Part shown: one piece after another, positions 10,076 through 20,535 of the stretch
Numbering within the stretch: the stretch's first letter is position 1
Layout of the letters: every line of letters begins with the position of its first letter
Assembly: GCA_934047225.1 (NCBI GenBank)
Contig: OW203998.1
Coordinates: 19,173,280 to 19,237,279 of the forward strand
Source: Ypsolopha sequella
Taxonomy: Eukaryota > Arthropoda > Insecta > Lepidoptera > Ypsolophidae
Reading direction: 5' to 3'
DNA length: 64,000 nt
Position numbers and translations under genes: made by a program
Notes under the pieces: model-generated
What the model was told of the DNA's origin: nothing
Database searches by the model: none
What the model saw: only the letters and a program-made list of their open reading frames with translations

Positions 10076-10302
10076 CAGCTTTCTATTTGCTAGCGTTTCA
10101 AAACTAATAGAAAATAGCTAGGTATCTATCTGCTAGCGTTTCAAAAGTAATAGAAAATAGCTATCTATTTGCTAGCGTTTCAAAACTAATAGAAAATAGC
10201 TATCTAACTGCTAGCGTTTCAAAACTAGTAGAAAATAGCTATATATTTGCTAGCGTTTCAAAACTAATACTTGGAAAAAAGCTATCTATCTGCTAGCTGT
10301 AG
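10076..10302 (+). repeat. 39-bp minisatellite, about 5.5 units
   Basis: The core GCTAGCGTTTCAAAACTAAT recurs at 10089, 10132, 10171, 10210 and 10249, followed by AGAAAATAGCTATCTATTT. Most units are 39 bp; the first and last steps are about 43 bp because of small insertions. Confidence 0.9.
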
Positions 10303-12070
10303 CATTCGCTATAAGTATTCAACCTTTTTTATATATTTTTAGTCTTTCTTTATCGTTGGCTGCTTTTCTGAATTTTCGAATTCGAATATTTAGAATGATC
10401 TTGTCAGATTTTTTTTGTTATTTTTCTCATATCAAAGAAGATCGTGACAGAGGAAGGATAAATCTTTTACAAAAATAACAGCGCTTATAATAATAACTTG
10501 AAACAGAGCACATTTGCTCTGAGCATTTTGAAAGCCAGTTTTTCTGCATTTCCTGGTAAGTTTTGTGTAATTTTGGTTTCATTCTCTGAAAATCCTTTTT
10601 GTCCCGTTTCCAACACGTTAATTTCCTTTCCCTCATTTCATAAGCATATCTTGACGCTGTTGTTTTATTTCTTTACAGCGACCCTTCGGGATTTTCTAAG
10701 GGTTCTGGTTCTCCCCAGTTTGATTATTCATTTCTACTTGAATTCCATCCGCCATCTCGTATGGTTGTACCTATTGAGGCCTGATGTAACGACCACGTCC
10801 CTGGTGAGCTAAAGCTTCCGATATTAAAATTGAAATCGCCAAGCTTCATCGACTGCTCCCGGGAACACCGGAAACACCCAAAGTCACGAAGAGACCCTTA
10901 CCAGGTTTTTAGTATCTGTAGCCTAATATTCAGCATCAATTATTTTTATTCCTTAGTGTAAAGCTAGATAACGATTGCTCGTAACACCTTAATATTACTT
11001 TTTCTTTCGGATTAAGAGTTATCAAAACTTCCGTGCAACCTTAGTTTCTGGGATCCTAAAAACTAGTTTCGCCACCAAATTTTAAAATCCATTATTTTAT
11101 GAACAAATGCGTCGTTCAAGCTAAAAGGAAATCAAAATCCTAAATAAGTGGAATTAAGAATTTCCTTTTTGATCTAATAAGTTCCTTTGTACCGATACTC
11201 TTTAGATATTATTGTGTTTTGTACTATATTTTTCTTACTTCGGTTTTGTTATTTTTTGTGTATTTAAAGATAAATTATACGGTTTATTTATCCAGATTTA
11301 CCTCTTTTTTTGGCTGTCACCAGGCTTGCCTGGTGGCAGTCCAAATTTAGGTCGAAATTACGTTCGTGAATATGTAGTGGCTAAAAACATAAATTTTTTT
11401 TTTAAAAAATAACGCTACATAGCGTTCTAAAACTGTAGCTTTGTGATTTAAAAAATACGTGATTACGTGATTAAATTTGATTAACACTCTGTATGTGTAT
11501 TGTCCTCAACTTCCACAGATTGCATCCGATCATATAACGCGAGTTAAACCTTTCGCAACCTGACTCTGATACTCCGTTGTGAAGAAAAAGTGGCTCTTTT
11601 TATTTGGCGCGAAAATTACCATCTTCATTTCCGCAAGTATGTTTCTATGGTAAAGGTGTTCAGTATGATCAGCAGATTATGTAATTTTATTTAAAGATAC
11701 CTATCTATTTACATCACTCGGTATACACGAACATAATGAAAGTTTTATCTTGCTTCAAGTCTTATAAGAGTTATTTTTAAGGCTTTTAGTTTTGATGGTT
11801 CCATTTTAGTTTCTTTAATCGTAATAGGTAAAAAAAAAGTTTAAAATCTACAACCTAACTTTGGCATAAAAGCATGAAACAAAGTCTTTGGCTTTAAAAA
11901 GTAAAAGAACTGAAACTGTTTGACAACCCTCTAAAAGACTTGTTTAATGTTTTTGACCCGGGTTTGGGTCTTTAAACTAACTTTTGTTTGAGTTATTGTA
12001 AGTAACAACAAACCAACATTGACCTTTTTCAATTAAATATGGAGCTACGCCCTACTAACTCTTTGTTTCC
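10303..12070. other. No recognised gene or mobile element
   Basis: A 104-codon plus frame (10498-10812) and an antisense 69-codon frame (10427-10636) overlap. Neither has a domain I recognise. A short hairpin, CTGTCACCAGGC / GCCTGGTGGCAG, lies at about 11315-11340. Confidence 0.4.
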
Positions 12071-12376
12071 TTAAGAGCGGTTGCGGTTGCAGCCGGATTG
12101 TGAAAAACCCGCGTTTTTCTAGTTAATCAAAACAGAACACTTAAATTAAAAATTCACTCAATAGTTATTCAACAAAACCTTATTACCTATGTATTGTGTA
12201 TGTTGTCAATTCTAATTTACAGAGACCAATGGAAACTTTGCAATGGCAAATACGCAATACATAGGTAATAAGGTTTTGTTGAATAACTATTGAGTGAATT
12301 TTGGATTTAAGTGTTCTGTTTCGATTAATTAGAAAAAGGTAGGTTTTTCACAATCCGGCTGCGAAACCGCTCTTAA
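12071..12376. mobile_element. TTAA-flanked fold-back MITE
   Basis: The ends read TTAAGAGCGGTTGCGGTTGC and, reversed, TTAAGAGCGGTTTCGCAGCC, so TTAA bounds both sides. The arms continue through 'GGATTGTGAAAAACC' and 'GTTATTCAACAAAACCTTAT', about 140 bp each. Non-coding. Confidence 0.8.
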
Positions 12377-13384
12377 AATTAAGTTTAAACTTCGATCTTC
12401 CTCACTTTACTCGTTCAAAAAAAAGTGTCTTGTAAACTTTAAACATTTTTCAAACGTTTCGTTTACACTGAAACATTAAAGTCACCCGTTCAGGACCCGA
12501 CCATAAACTATTCTTTATTCTTTATTCTACACACACGGAAATATAAACATAAACAAAATTACAGTGAAAAAAGATGCGCATTGACGAGCTTATCTCCCTG
12601 ACAACAAAACCATCACAATAGGAAAAAGTAACATAAACGAAGTACCTATTATGCACGTGTACATAGAGAAGAATAACATACAAGGACTTATACAAGTTTA
12701 ATAACAAAATAAAAATTTATATCAATACTTACTTTAAATACAATCTATAAAATATTATAAATATACATAATATGTAAATAAACTACGTAAACATAAATAT
12801 ATATAATATTTACCTATTCAGATTGTGAGAGGTTTAAGCTTTTTCTTAAAGGAACCGATAGTTAGACAGTCGCGAATACTATGTGGGAGAGCATTCCATA
12901 GTTGGACTGATTGGACACTGAAATATCAATTTTTTTATAGAGATTCTCTCCTTATTTCTTATAAACGGGAGGCTCGGCCGCGCAACGCTTTTTTACTTTG
13001 TCTTACACTGAAATGTTACTTTTTTAACCTGGATAATCAAGCCAATGGCATCTGCCACTTTCAAGATTAGATTCCTTTGTCTTGCTCCTAAATAGACTAC
13101 CTAATTTTGGTTTTAAATTTAGAGCTTTTTTTGGCTTTATGAATTGCAAGCACATACAAAGAAGGCCATTTACCTGACTTCTGCTGGATTTTGGTAAATT
13201 ACTGCCTGATAACCGTTAACATTATAACAAAGAGTGTACTTTTTTAAGTCCACAAAAACTTCCATTTGTTTATCTTAGTTCGTAAGAATTGAAGTTTAGT
13301 TAGGTTTGTCACAAGTAGATGGCGCTGTACCGAACTACTTTGCGAATCGCGATATCGATGTGTTTGTACCACAAAACTATTATA
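12377..13384. other. AT-rich stretch, possible retroposon tail
   Basis: Near 12508-12535 'TTCTTTATTCTTTATTCT' resembles the reversed tail of a non-LTR element. Short frames at 12522-12707, 12825-13070 and 13244-13501 lack domains. No other feature. Confidence 0.4.
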
Positions 13385-13646
13385 CAAGGTGAATTTTTGA
13401 TCATCGTCCAAATTCATAGTGGTGGCTTGGTAAGTGATCAGTATCATGGATCAATAACAATTTTAGTGAAATTCGTAAAATTAAATTTCGAGTCCTCATA
13501 GTGATTCACTCGGGACTGAAAGTGAATTTCTATGGGAAGCCGAAATTTAATTTTACGACTTTCACAAAAATTGTTACTGATCCAAGATACTGATCGCTTA
13601 TCAAGCCTCCAGTATGAATTTGGACGATGATCAAAAAGTCACCTTG
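13385..13646. mobile_element. TA-flanked fold-back MITE, family 2 (copy 2)
   Basis: CAAGGTGAATTTTTGATCAT at the left, complement at the right, TA at 13383-13384 and 13647-13648. It shares 'CATCGTCCAAATTCATA' and 'GGCTTGGTAAGTGATCAG' with the copies at 7113 and 25823. Confidence 0.85.
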
Positions 13647-13705
13647 TATATAATTATACTCTCATTTTTCACACCTATATGGAGTTTTATTTTATTGCCT
13701 ATACC

Positions 13706-14071
13706 TTAAGGTGGATGGTCCAAGGTAGTTTTTATAAAAAACCTGTGAGAACCAATATCGACGACAGAAGTATTATTATTTAATTCTGTTACCTTTTTCC
13801 ACACGTTCCGTCAACTTTACACCCGCGAATATTCAGTTTTTCTTAAAAACATAATGTTTTAACAGTCTAATTTTGCAATTTAAAACTTTCATACATTGGA
13901 TTATAAAAGTTTTAAATAACAAAAGTTTGTTTGTAAAAACACTGATTATTCGCGGGTGTAAAGTTGATGGAACGTGTGGAAAAATGTAACAGAATTAAAT
14001 AATAATACTTCTGTCGTCGTTATTGGTTCCCACACGTTTGTATGAAGATTTCCTTGGACCATCCACCTTAA
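13706..14071. mobile_element. TTAA-flanked fold-back MITE
   Basis: Ends TTAAGGTGGATGGTCCAAGG and its perfect complement; TTAA at both edges. The arms extend through 'CGACAGAAGTATTATTATTT' and 'CCGTCAACTTTACACCCGCG'. The AT-rich loop is about 110 bp. Non-coding. Confidence 0.85.
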
Positions 14072-14427
14072 GGGTGCTTTTTGGGATTGTACAACTGAAA
14101 CAGACTGAAATGTTCTAATTACTAATGAAATTTATAATTTGTTGACCCAATGATGTGCAATATGAAATAGGAGTTAATGTGAAAAAAAATGTGGAATAAA
14201 AGTACAAGAATTTATGTAAAATTGGTTTCACATATGACAAAGTGGCAAGATTTTCTATAGAGATTTTAATGGTTATAAATTTTTATTGAAAATTTTAATA
14301 TTTTATTTGAAAGTTTAACAACAGATCCGCAGTTGAACAGAGTTGAACTCTCCCGGTTAGTTTTAACGAGCATCAAACGGAGGCTAGAGAGAACGTATAA
14401 AGAAGACAAGGTAACGCGTTTTCAATA

Positions 14428-14825
14428 TTTTTCAATGCAAGTGCTCGTTAAGGCCCACTTTTATGCATCAAAACCGAACAGAAAGTCGATTATTTTGCCC
14501 TAGGGCTTTAATATATATTCTTTTTAATTTATATACGAGAAGTTGGCTAACCTGCAACCTTTCCTGTGTACCATAAATGGTATACTTTTTTTTCACTGTT
14601 TAATTGCTCTGGATATAGTCCTTTTGAGCCGACATAATTTAAAGTTCACAAAATTATATATTTGTTTTATTTCCTCACACTATGCATTGAAAAACGTAGT
14701 ATGATACACGGGCGTACGAGCAATAAATTACTCGGTTACGTTTAAAACACTCGCTACGATCGTGTTTTAAATCGTCCTCGTAATTTATTCCTTTTCGCCC
14801 TAGTAGCATAAACTACTATTATAAT
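14428..14825 (+). repeat. 0.4-kb dispersed repeat 'CCCTAGGGCTT' (copy 1, with hairpin module)
   Basis: One of four copies (23361-23750, 27263-27620 reversed, 42785-43182). Shared blocks are 'CCGAACAGAAAGTCGATTAT', 'CAACCTTTCCTGTGTACCAT' and 'GTAGCATAAACTACTAT'. This copy and the one at 42785 carry an inner hairpin built from AATAAATTAC and GTTTAAAACAC and their complements (about 14725-14790). Class unknown. Confidence 0.75.
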
Positions 14826-15998
14826 ACCTCTACAATGTAAAATAGCACTTATGGAGTAAATACACACATATGGTTGGATACCTTATAATATTTTTATAAA
14901 TTAATTTAAGGCGATATGTAAAAAAATAGAGGTGCTTCTTTTTTGTGTATTTCATGAAATACATGGAAAATTTTAATAAATTTCTGGTATATGCATTTTG
15001 ACTATATAATCTAGGGTTTTGAAATTGGAAAACATGTTTGGATAAATTTTCCTCGATAGAAATAATTGTTGAAATGAGGTCTTCAATCACACTTTTTCTC
15101 CTCGTTTGACGAATAGGAACCATATACAGAACTCAAACATATTTTATTAGGTGTGTTTCAACAATAGAGATTTGATATTTGAAATTTTGCTAGCTATTTA
15201 AATTTTTTTATAGAAATTATAAAACTAACATTTTTCGCTTTCGCCCTGAATCCGCACCCTCGCACTGAGCGTGTTTTCGCTTGGAGTGACAGTGACAAAA
15301 ATAAAATTAATAAAATTAATATCATTGCAGTATAGAAACGCAGAAATAAAAGTAAATCTGGATCTAAGGAGCTCTGAACGGGGAAATAATGATATAATGT
15401 TAATTTATATCTCCTTGCGATGGATAAATCGCCAAGTGTTCAAACATAGAAATTTATTTCTATCATAGTGAATTTAACTAATTTAAATTACGCCAGGGAA
15501 GGAATCTGCTTTTCAAAAACTACAACTAAAAAGAAGAATACAGCTAAAATTGTTTGTTGCGTGAAACAAGTTAATGTGTAAGTAAGGTGCGTAATGGCTT
15601 TCGATTTACCAAATCTACGAGTACATACATACGTGGTCTAACCAGCCAGTATATTCTTATACATTTTCATAAAATCTACACAAATACAAAATATTTTGCA
15701 ACTCTATGATTGCAAATAATATAACATAACAGATACCTATAAATAGAACAAAGTAAAGCAGCATACCGTCGCAGTTTCTTAAGACTCTTATGAAATAGTA
15801 GAGTGTTACACAACACAAAGGAAATAATTCAAGATATTCAGACGCACGAGCGAGTGAAGCGAGCGAGGGTGCTTATAGTTCGAGGTTGTAATTGATGACT
15901 TACACCCGAGTTGAATACTCTACTTTTCATCACTAATGCGAGCAAATAAAATACAGAACAACAAAAAAAAATAAGTTTACAGAACAAGCAGAACATAT
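14826..15998. other. Degenerate repeat fragments, no gene
   Basis: 15245-15300 ('CTCGCACTGAGCGTGTTTTC') is a diverged match to the 18.8/30.4-kb TTAA element. 15418-15460 ('AAATCGCCAAGTGTTCAAAC') matches the sub-repeat of the giant inverted repeat. 15788-15933 has a weak inverted repeat around a GAGCGAGTGAAGCGAGCG core. Frames at 14830-15123 and 15271-15468 have no domain. Confidence 0.45.
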
Positions 15999-16142
15999 AA
16001 TGGTACCGATTCGGTGAAGGAACTAAACTTAATTTAAACGTTCTGTCCTTGTTTTTCGATAAAGAAAGAAAAAGAAAGGACGCTTACAATAAGGTTAGTC
16101 CTGTCAATAAGTTAAAACGTGTTATGCCGAATCGATACCATT
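15999..16142. mobile_element. Fold-back MITE, 'GGTACCGATTCGG' family (copy 1)
   Basis: Left end AATGGTACCGATTCGG, right end CCGAATCGATACCATT. The interior has 'AACTTAATTTAAACGTTCTG' and 'ATAAGGTTAGTCCTGTCAAT'. Related copies are at 34254-34453 and, partial, 63310-63420. Confidence 0.7.
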
Positions 16143-16159
16143 GTACATTGCCATTTAGC

Positions 16160-16390
16160 CAGAAGACTTACCAGCTAGTGAATGTAACTTCACTCGAGTG
16201 ACTTACCAGTTAGTGAATTTAACTTCACTCGAATGGCTCACCAGTTAATGAATGTAACTTCACCCGAGTGACTTACCAGTTAGTGAATTTGAAGGAGCCT
16301 AATTCGATTTTTAAATTTACTTGAGTGACTTATGCATCGTTAGTGAACGTAAAAGAGCCTCATACGATTTTCAAATTTACTTACATCACT
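16160..16390 (+). repeat. 42-bp minisatellite passing into a 66-bp repeat
   Basis: The unit contains GACTTACCAGTTAGTGAATT and AACTTCACTCGAGT, about 3.5 units at a spacing of 42-43 bp. It is followed by two longer units ending in 'GATTTTTAAATTTACTT' about 66 bp apart. Each unit has an inner partial inverted repeat (AGTGAA/TTCACT). Confidence 0.75.
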
Positions 16391-17079
16391 TGGGCTGTAA
16401 ATCGAATTTATTTACAGGAGCTGTATTATGTATTATGGTGGTTTTGTTTTACCATCTTAGAACTCAAAAGCCAACAGTGTGCTACTGTATTTTCTAATTC
16501 CAGATACTTTCTGGCTTCAGAAGTTTAATTCAGTTTTTCGATAACAAAATCATCCCGATACCAGATTCCATTCCAATATTGTTTTTATTAAACAGCGAGG
16601 GCCATCTTGGAAAAGAAATAAATGTTCGCCTTGGATAACAACTTGAAATAAGAAGTGGTCACGGAATCAAAGCTTAAGGTTGCGATTTTTAGCTTGATGT
16701 TTATGAATATCGCGACCAAATTTGATATTTTTGGCAGCTTGGACAGACTGCTCTTATCTATTCAATTAAAATTGCAGACTAAAACACCTCTCGCAAAAAT
16801 ATGTACGAATGAAATATGAAAATATGATGATTTAATCATGAATTTTAGTTTTAAAAATACCACGTTAACATTTTTGTGTAGTCAAAAATGTAAAAATGCA
16901 AACAGATAATAGTATTTTAGTACTAAAAGGATCCGCCCGCATACACCGACCATTTTTCGTTAAAAATAATATTTGAGAGGAGGGTGCCATGAAAACCAGC
17001 GGCCACCAACGACATGCAAAAGAATTCCTGTCAAAGAAGTATGAAAAACTGCACACGCAAACAAGTATAAATGATACGC
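16391..17079. other. No recognised feature
   Basis: AT-rich. Part of a 107-codon minus frame (16865-17188) lies here; it has no domain and runs into the repeat fragment on its right. Confidence 0.45.
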
Positions 17080-17210
17080 ATACATACATACATACATAAA
17101 ACTCACGCCTGTCTCCCAGGGGGGTAGGCAGAGACAAAAAATTTCCATCTACTACGATCCTGACACACCTCTTTCGCTTCTTCCACATCCATCAGTCTCC
17201 TCATACCAGG
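17080..17210 (-). repeat. Non-LTR retroposon 3' fragment
   Basis: After a CATA microsatellite (17082-17097) come 'ACTCACGCCTGTCTCCCAGG', 'GGTAGGCAGAGAC', 'CGATCCTGACACACCTCTTT' and 'TCCACATCCATCAGTCTCCT'. I recall this order as a widespread lepidopteran LINE-derived repeat. Orientation is judged from the microsatellite tail. Confidence 0.5.
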
Positions 17211-17406
17211 GATGAGGAAACTTTCCTCGCGTGCCTATATTTACTAACGAAATATATGGCGGGTCAAATTGTTGCATTTTTGGCTATATTATTTACTAAA
17301 ATAAAAATATTAGTATGTATTTTATGAAACACTAATTTATTGTGCAATATTACAAAATAACTATTGAAATAAGGAAAAAATTACAAATTGCAATTAAATG
17401 AAACTT

Positions 17407-17628
17407 TTACGTTAGCTGTGAAATTTCTAACAATACGAAAACTTCACTTGATTTTTGTTTGATGGTCGCGGGCCTGATTTCAACGCTTCGCGGGCCGGAG
17501 ATGGCCTGCGGGCCGTAGTATCTCCATCCATGTTCTAGGACGTCCGGTCGAGCTTTATCTTCCACTTGTGCACCATAAATTTCTTTCGTCACTCTTTTTT
17601 TATTTACCAAACGAAACTGCTTTTTCAC
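17407..17628 (-). pseudogene. LINE reverse-transcriptase C-terminal remnant
   Basis: This 73-codon frame contains VTKEIYGAQVEDKARP, which closely parallels a reading frame in 37100-37316 (KIIYGAQVEDTARS type). Both resemble the C-terminal tail of lepidopteran RTE-like endonuclease/reverse-transcriptase ORFs, where a 'K-K-I-Y-x-A-x-V-E/D' block follows 'W-F-G-H-x-x-R'. Only the short N-terminal third of this frame matches. The rest diverges, so it is a broken fragment and not a gene. Confidence 0.6.
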
Positions 17629-17691
17629 TTTTAAAGTAGATTTTGAGAAAATTTCGTGTTTTATTTTGTTTACTCAATTCAATTGTTATCA

Positions 17692-18025
17692 GCTGCTAGA
17701 GCTGATGCCGGGCTCAACTGTGGAGGTACCACCATCTTACTTGGAGACCCCTCGAAGTAATTCGGGGGAGAGTTAGAGGACAGCTCACAGGCAAAAAACC
17801 AGGAGGCGGTATATCCATCCCTAATAGCCGGGCCTTATATGGAACAGACTGGTGACGGGCAGCGGCATCTCTGTTGCATGGTTTCCAGCACCGCGCTCAC
17901 CAACCCGCCTGCCCAGCGTGTGTGAGTATGGGCAATTCTTTCAGGATGACCGCCGAGAGTGGCAAAGTCCTGGAAAGGCTTATGTCCAGCAGTGGACGAA
18001 CTAGGCTGATGGATGGAAGGATGAA
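17692..18025 (+). mobile_element. SINE-like retroposon with internal deletion
   Basis: Same family as 7690-8057: 'AGCTGATGCCGGGCTCAACT' to 'GTCCAGCAGTGGACGAACTA' and a GATG-type tail. After 'AAAAACCAGGA' about 30 bases including 'CCTGGGACCGATGGAT' are missing. Confidence 0.8.
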
Positions 18026-18119
18026 TCGTGTGTTAGTCACCATAATTCACTAACTGTATACTTTAATTCCAATATTAATTTAAAAATTTATTCTATAGTT
18101 TTTTGCTTCATGAAATAGA

Positions 18120-18370
18120 ATTTCCGAAAGGTAAAAATGTCGAGGGCTGATCGCAGAATCGGGCAGATCGTAAATTATGAAATCGAGAACCTTTCACCAA
18201 AAGTAAAAATAGTTCAAAGACGAACGGAGCGAGAAGGAGCGTGTTAGGTTTACATGTAAATACATATTGGGAGCGGAGTGAAGCGGAGCGGAGCGATGCG
18301 TCCCACTTAGTTTCAATAAATATGTGATATGCCTCGGCAGATCATAATATGCCCAATATCACTTCACCTT
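18120..18370 (+). repeat. GAGCG-rich dispersed repeat (copy 1)
   Basis: Two GAGCG-rich blocks (about 18222-18240 and 18270-18300) flank 'GTGTTAGGTTTACATGTAAA', the arrangement seen again at 38740-38930, 50985-51235 and 54150-54240. Partial inverted ends 'GGGCAGATCGTAAATTATGA' / 'CGGCAGATCATAATATGCC' suggest a fold-back element. Confidence 0.65.
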
Positions 18371-18374
18371 AGGC

Positions 18375-18452
18375 CAGGATTAATAAAAAATATATATATC
18401 TCCCACTAATCCCATCCCACTGACGACCCCTCGGGGATTCAAGTCGTGAATA
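18375..18452 (+). repeat. SINE 3' tail fragment
   Basis: 'GACGACCCCTCGGGGATTCA' followed by AGTCGTGA matches the tail at 160-185. Confidence 0.55.
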
Positions 18453-18463
18453 TATACTCGTTA

Positions 18464-18891
18464 TTAAGGCGATACCAAAAAAAAATGGGGCTTTTTCGAA
18501 TCCATTTACTCCACTATAACGTCATCTACGTATTTGATTTTTAGGTAAATGTTTATTAAGTATGTATTTGATTAAGATTCTCACTGAAGGAAAACGCGAT
18601 GGGATGAAATTTTCTCAAAAGAATTTAACTCCGAAAAGACCTCTAAATTGTTTAATTTTTTCCTGTAATTCTGAAATCCTAACTAATTTCATTGTAAAAT
18701 TGCATTCAAAATGTGGATATTATGTATTTGTAAAGTCTCCTTGAAAATCTTTTCGACAAAATAGCTTAGTACATTTTATATTAATAAAAAACCGACTTTT
18801 TGTTACTTTTCCACGAATCCGTCCCACTCGCACTGAGGGTTTTTTCGCATAGGGAGTAACAGGGACGCTACGAGTAAAACTTTTACGTAGC
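18464..18891 (+). mobile_element. TTAA element 'TTAAGGCGATACC' (copy 1, 3'-truncated)
   Basis: It starts TTAAGGCGATACC and matches 30025-30440 almost throughout ('CGAATCCATTTACTCCACTA', 'TCCGAAAAGACCTCTAAATT', 'GTGGATATTATGTATTTGTA', 'ACCGACTTTTTGTTACTTTT'). It ends abruptly where the MITE of family 3 begins. Confidence 0.75.
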
Positions 18892-18914
18892 GCCGTTGCG
18901 GAAGCCGGAAACTG

Positions 18915-19574
18915 GGGCTCTACCGCGTAATTCTCACAGTGTTGCCACCTTAGCCCTTTTCGGGCTAGATCTAGCACTTTTTACTGTAGTTGAACTCGTT
19001 TTTTGATGATTTAGCCCGAAAAGAGCAATCTAGCCCTTTTCGTTATGTGTATATTTATAGTTCTGTGAACCTAATTCAAACTAAAACCAGAAACAAAATG
19101 GGGCTAAAAACAATGATATCCATACTACATATACGATGGGGTTTACAACGACTGAGAGAGTCTTGCTGTTCACACAAGGCGTCAACTGAAATAAAAAAAA
19201 ACTGTAGGATTCATTTAAAATTTTCGTTCAAATCCGCAAAAAACGCAGATGTTAATCAGCCATCAACTTTTTCTGCGTCAGCAGGTACGATTTTTAACAA
19301 ATTCAATAACTTAGTTTTAATTACTCTGTTGCATTTTCTGAAATTACTTACTACATTTCAAATAAACAATTTTTAGCACTTTTGATGGCAAAATTTGCTA
19401 ATTAAAAACCAAGGTGGCAACACTGAATTCTCATTTGTATCAACTTCAAGCAAATGCATGCGAAATTCAACGCGTGCAAAAGAGATGGCATGTAAGGCGG
19501 GCGTCGTCGCACGCACGTCAAATTTCAATCTCAAGTTGATGTTGATGTAAATGAGAATTACGCGGTAGACCCGC
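18915..19574. mobile_element. Nested MITE 'CTCTACCGCG' (copy 2, split)
   Basis: The ends match the intact copy at 3632-3789. The host MITE reads AAACTGG at the left junction and CTGGCGAT at the right, consistent with a CTGG duplication. It is itself split at AATTCTCA by the hAT-like element, so it is older than that element. Confidence 0.8.
18937..19425 (+). mobile_element. hAT-like element with perfect 8-bp target duplication
   Basis: AATTCTCA is duplicated at 18929-18936 and 19426-19433. The terminal inverted repeat is CAGTGTTGCCACC / GGTGGCAACACTG. The length is 489 bp. A 128-codon frame (18990-19376) fills much of it; its stretch LHIRWGLQRLRESCC is reminiscent of C-terminal hAT transposase segments, but I cannot confirm that. 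It is non-autonomous in any case, given its size. Confidence 0.85.
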
Positions 19575-19623
19575 TGGCGATAGTACTCGTCCATAAACGA
19601 ACAACTTTTACTATGGGGCCAAC

Positions 19624-19874
19624 TAGGGTTGCCAGATGAGAAAACCTAAATATCTGGGCAAAAATTCAAAAAGTCGGGATTTTGGGATTATGTTCGGGAC
19701 AAATAATTATTACGAATCAAAAAATTTTTTTTCATTATTAAATTTAAAGTAATTAATTACAACAAAATTCCTTTTTTGCCCGCCGATCGTTGTTATTTGT
19801 TATTTGTCGGGACTCTAGAGGTCATATGAAATGTCGGGACAATCCCGACGAATCCCGACCATCTGGCAACCCTA
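19624..19874. mobile_element. hAT-like MITE 'TAGGGTTGCCAGAT'
   Basis: Perfect 14-bp terminal inverted repeat TAGGGTTGCCAGAT / ATCTGGCAACCCTA. The flanking octamers GGGCCAAC and AGGCCAAC match at 7 of 8. It interrupts the outer family-3 MITE (GGCCAAC continues as GCTCGAATCGCG on the far side). Confidence 0.85.
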
Positions 19875-20076
19875 AGGCCAACGCTCGAATCGCGAAAAAA
19901 AAATCAGCTCTTCCATAGAAAAGTTACTATCTACCCAACCAAAATATATGAAACAACAGACTTTTTTTCTCAGTTTCTCAATTTTTATTCACGAAAAGTG
20001 CTCATTGCTCGTATGTACGAGTTTTATCGCCAGTTTCCGGCTTCCGCAACTTCATCTTAACAGCCTGTATATGTTA

Positions 20077-20262
20077 CAGGTAAATCCCGTTTTCAGTTAA
20101 AACTGTTTTTAGTAAAAACTAGCTCTAACTGAAAGCCTTTGTTACAACTAGTTTTGACTAGTTAAAACTAGAATTTAATTATAGAGAAATTTTGATGTAA
20201 CTAGTTGTAACAAAGGCTTTCAGTAAGAACTAGTTTTTACTAGTTAAAACGGGTTTTAACTG
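20077..20262. mobile_element. TA-flanked fold-back MITE
   Basis: CAGGTAAATCCCGTTTTCAG at the left pairs with the right end ...GGGTTTTAACTG. The arms share 'AGTAAAAACTAG' and 'TGAAAGCCTTTGTTACAACT'. TA flanks at 20075-20076 and 20263-20264. Confidence 0.75.
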
Positions 20263-20273
20263 TAGCATATATA

Positions 20274-20535
20274 CAACGTGTAACAGAAAGGTGTAACCAT
20301 ATTTGAAGAGCTTATTCAGTCAATGGTATAGAACAATGTTGACTATGGAACAAACACTGTATCTCGAAAAAAATTTTTAACTGTTTCATAGAAAAATGCA
20401 ATACCGCTCGGCCGAAATGTATAGAGAGGCAGATTTTGTTTTGAGATTTTGGGGTTGGCTCCATAGTAAAAGTTGTTCCATACCATTGACTGAATAAGCT
20501 CTTCAGATATGGTTACACCTTTCTGTTACACATTG
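20274..20535. mobile_element. TA-flanked fold-back MITE, family 4 (copy 1)
   Basis: The arms contain 'GTGTAACAGAAAGGTGTAAC', then CATATTTGAAGAGCTTATTC, mirrored at the right. TA flanks at both sides. The second copy is at 54843-55102. Confidence 0.85.

Larger units (their letters stand above)
18893..20067. mobile_element. Outer MITE of a four-element nest (family 3, copy 2)
   Basis: The left arm 'GTTGCGGAAGCCGGAAACTG' is separated from its continuation 'GGCGATAGTACTCGT' (19577) by an inserted MITE. The body is split again at 19624-19874. The right arm ends 'CTTCCGCAACTTCATCTTAA' plus CAGCCTG, then TA. The left terminus (TGTTAAGATGAA) is missing, so it is truncated where it meets the TTAA repeat. 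Without the insertions it would be about 260 bp. Confidence 0.8.

Noticed and set aside
10427..10812. Possible gene from overlapping 104- and 69-codon frames
   Set aside because: Opposite strands, no domain, no splice or start evidence that I could support.
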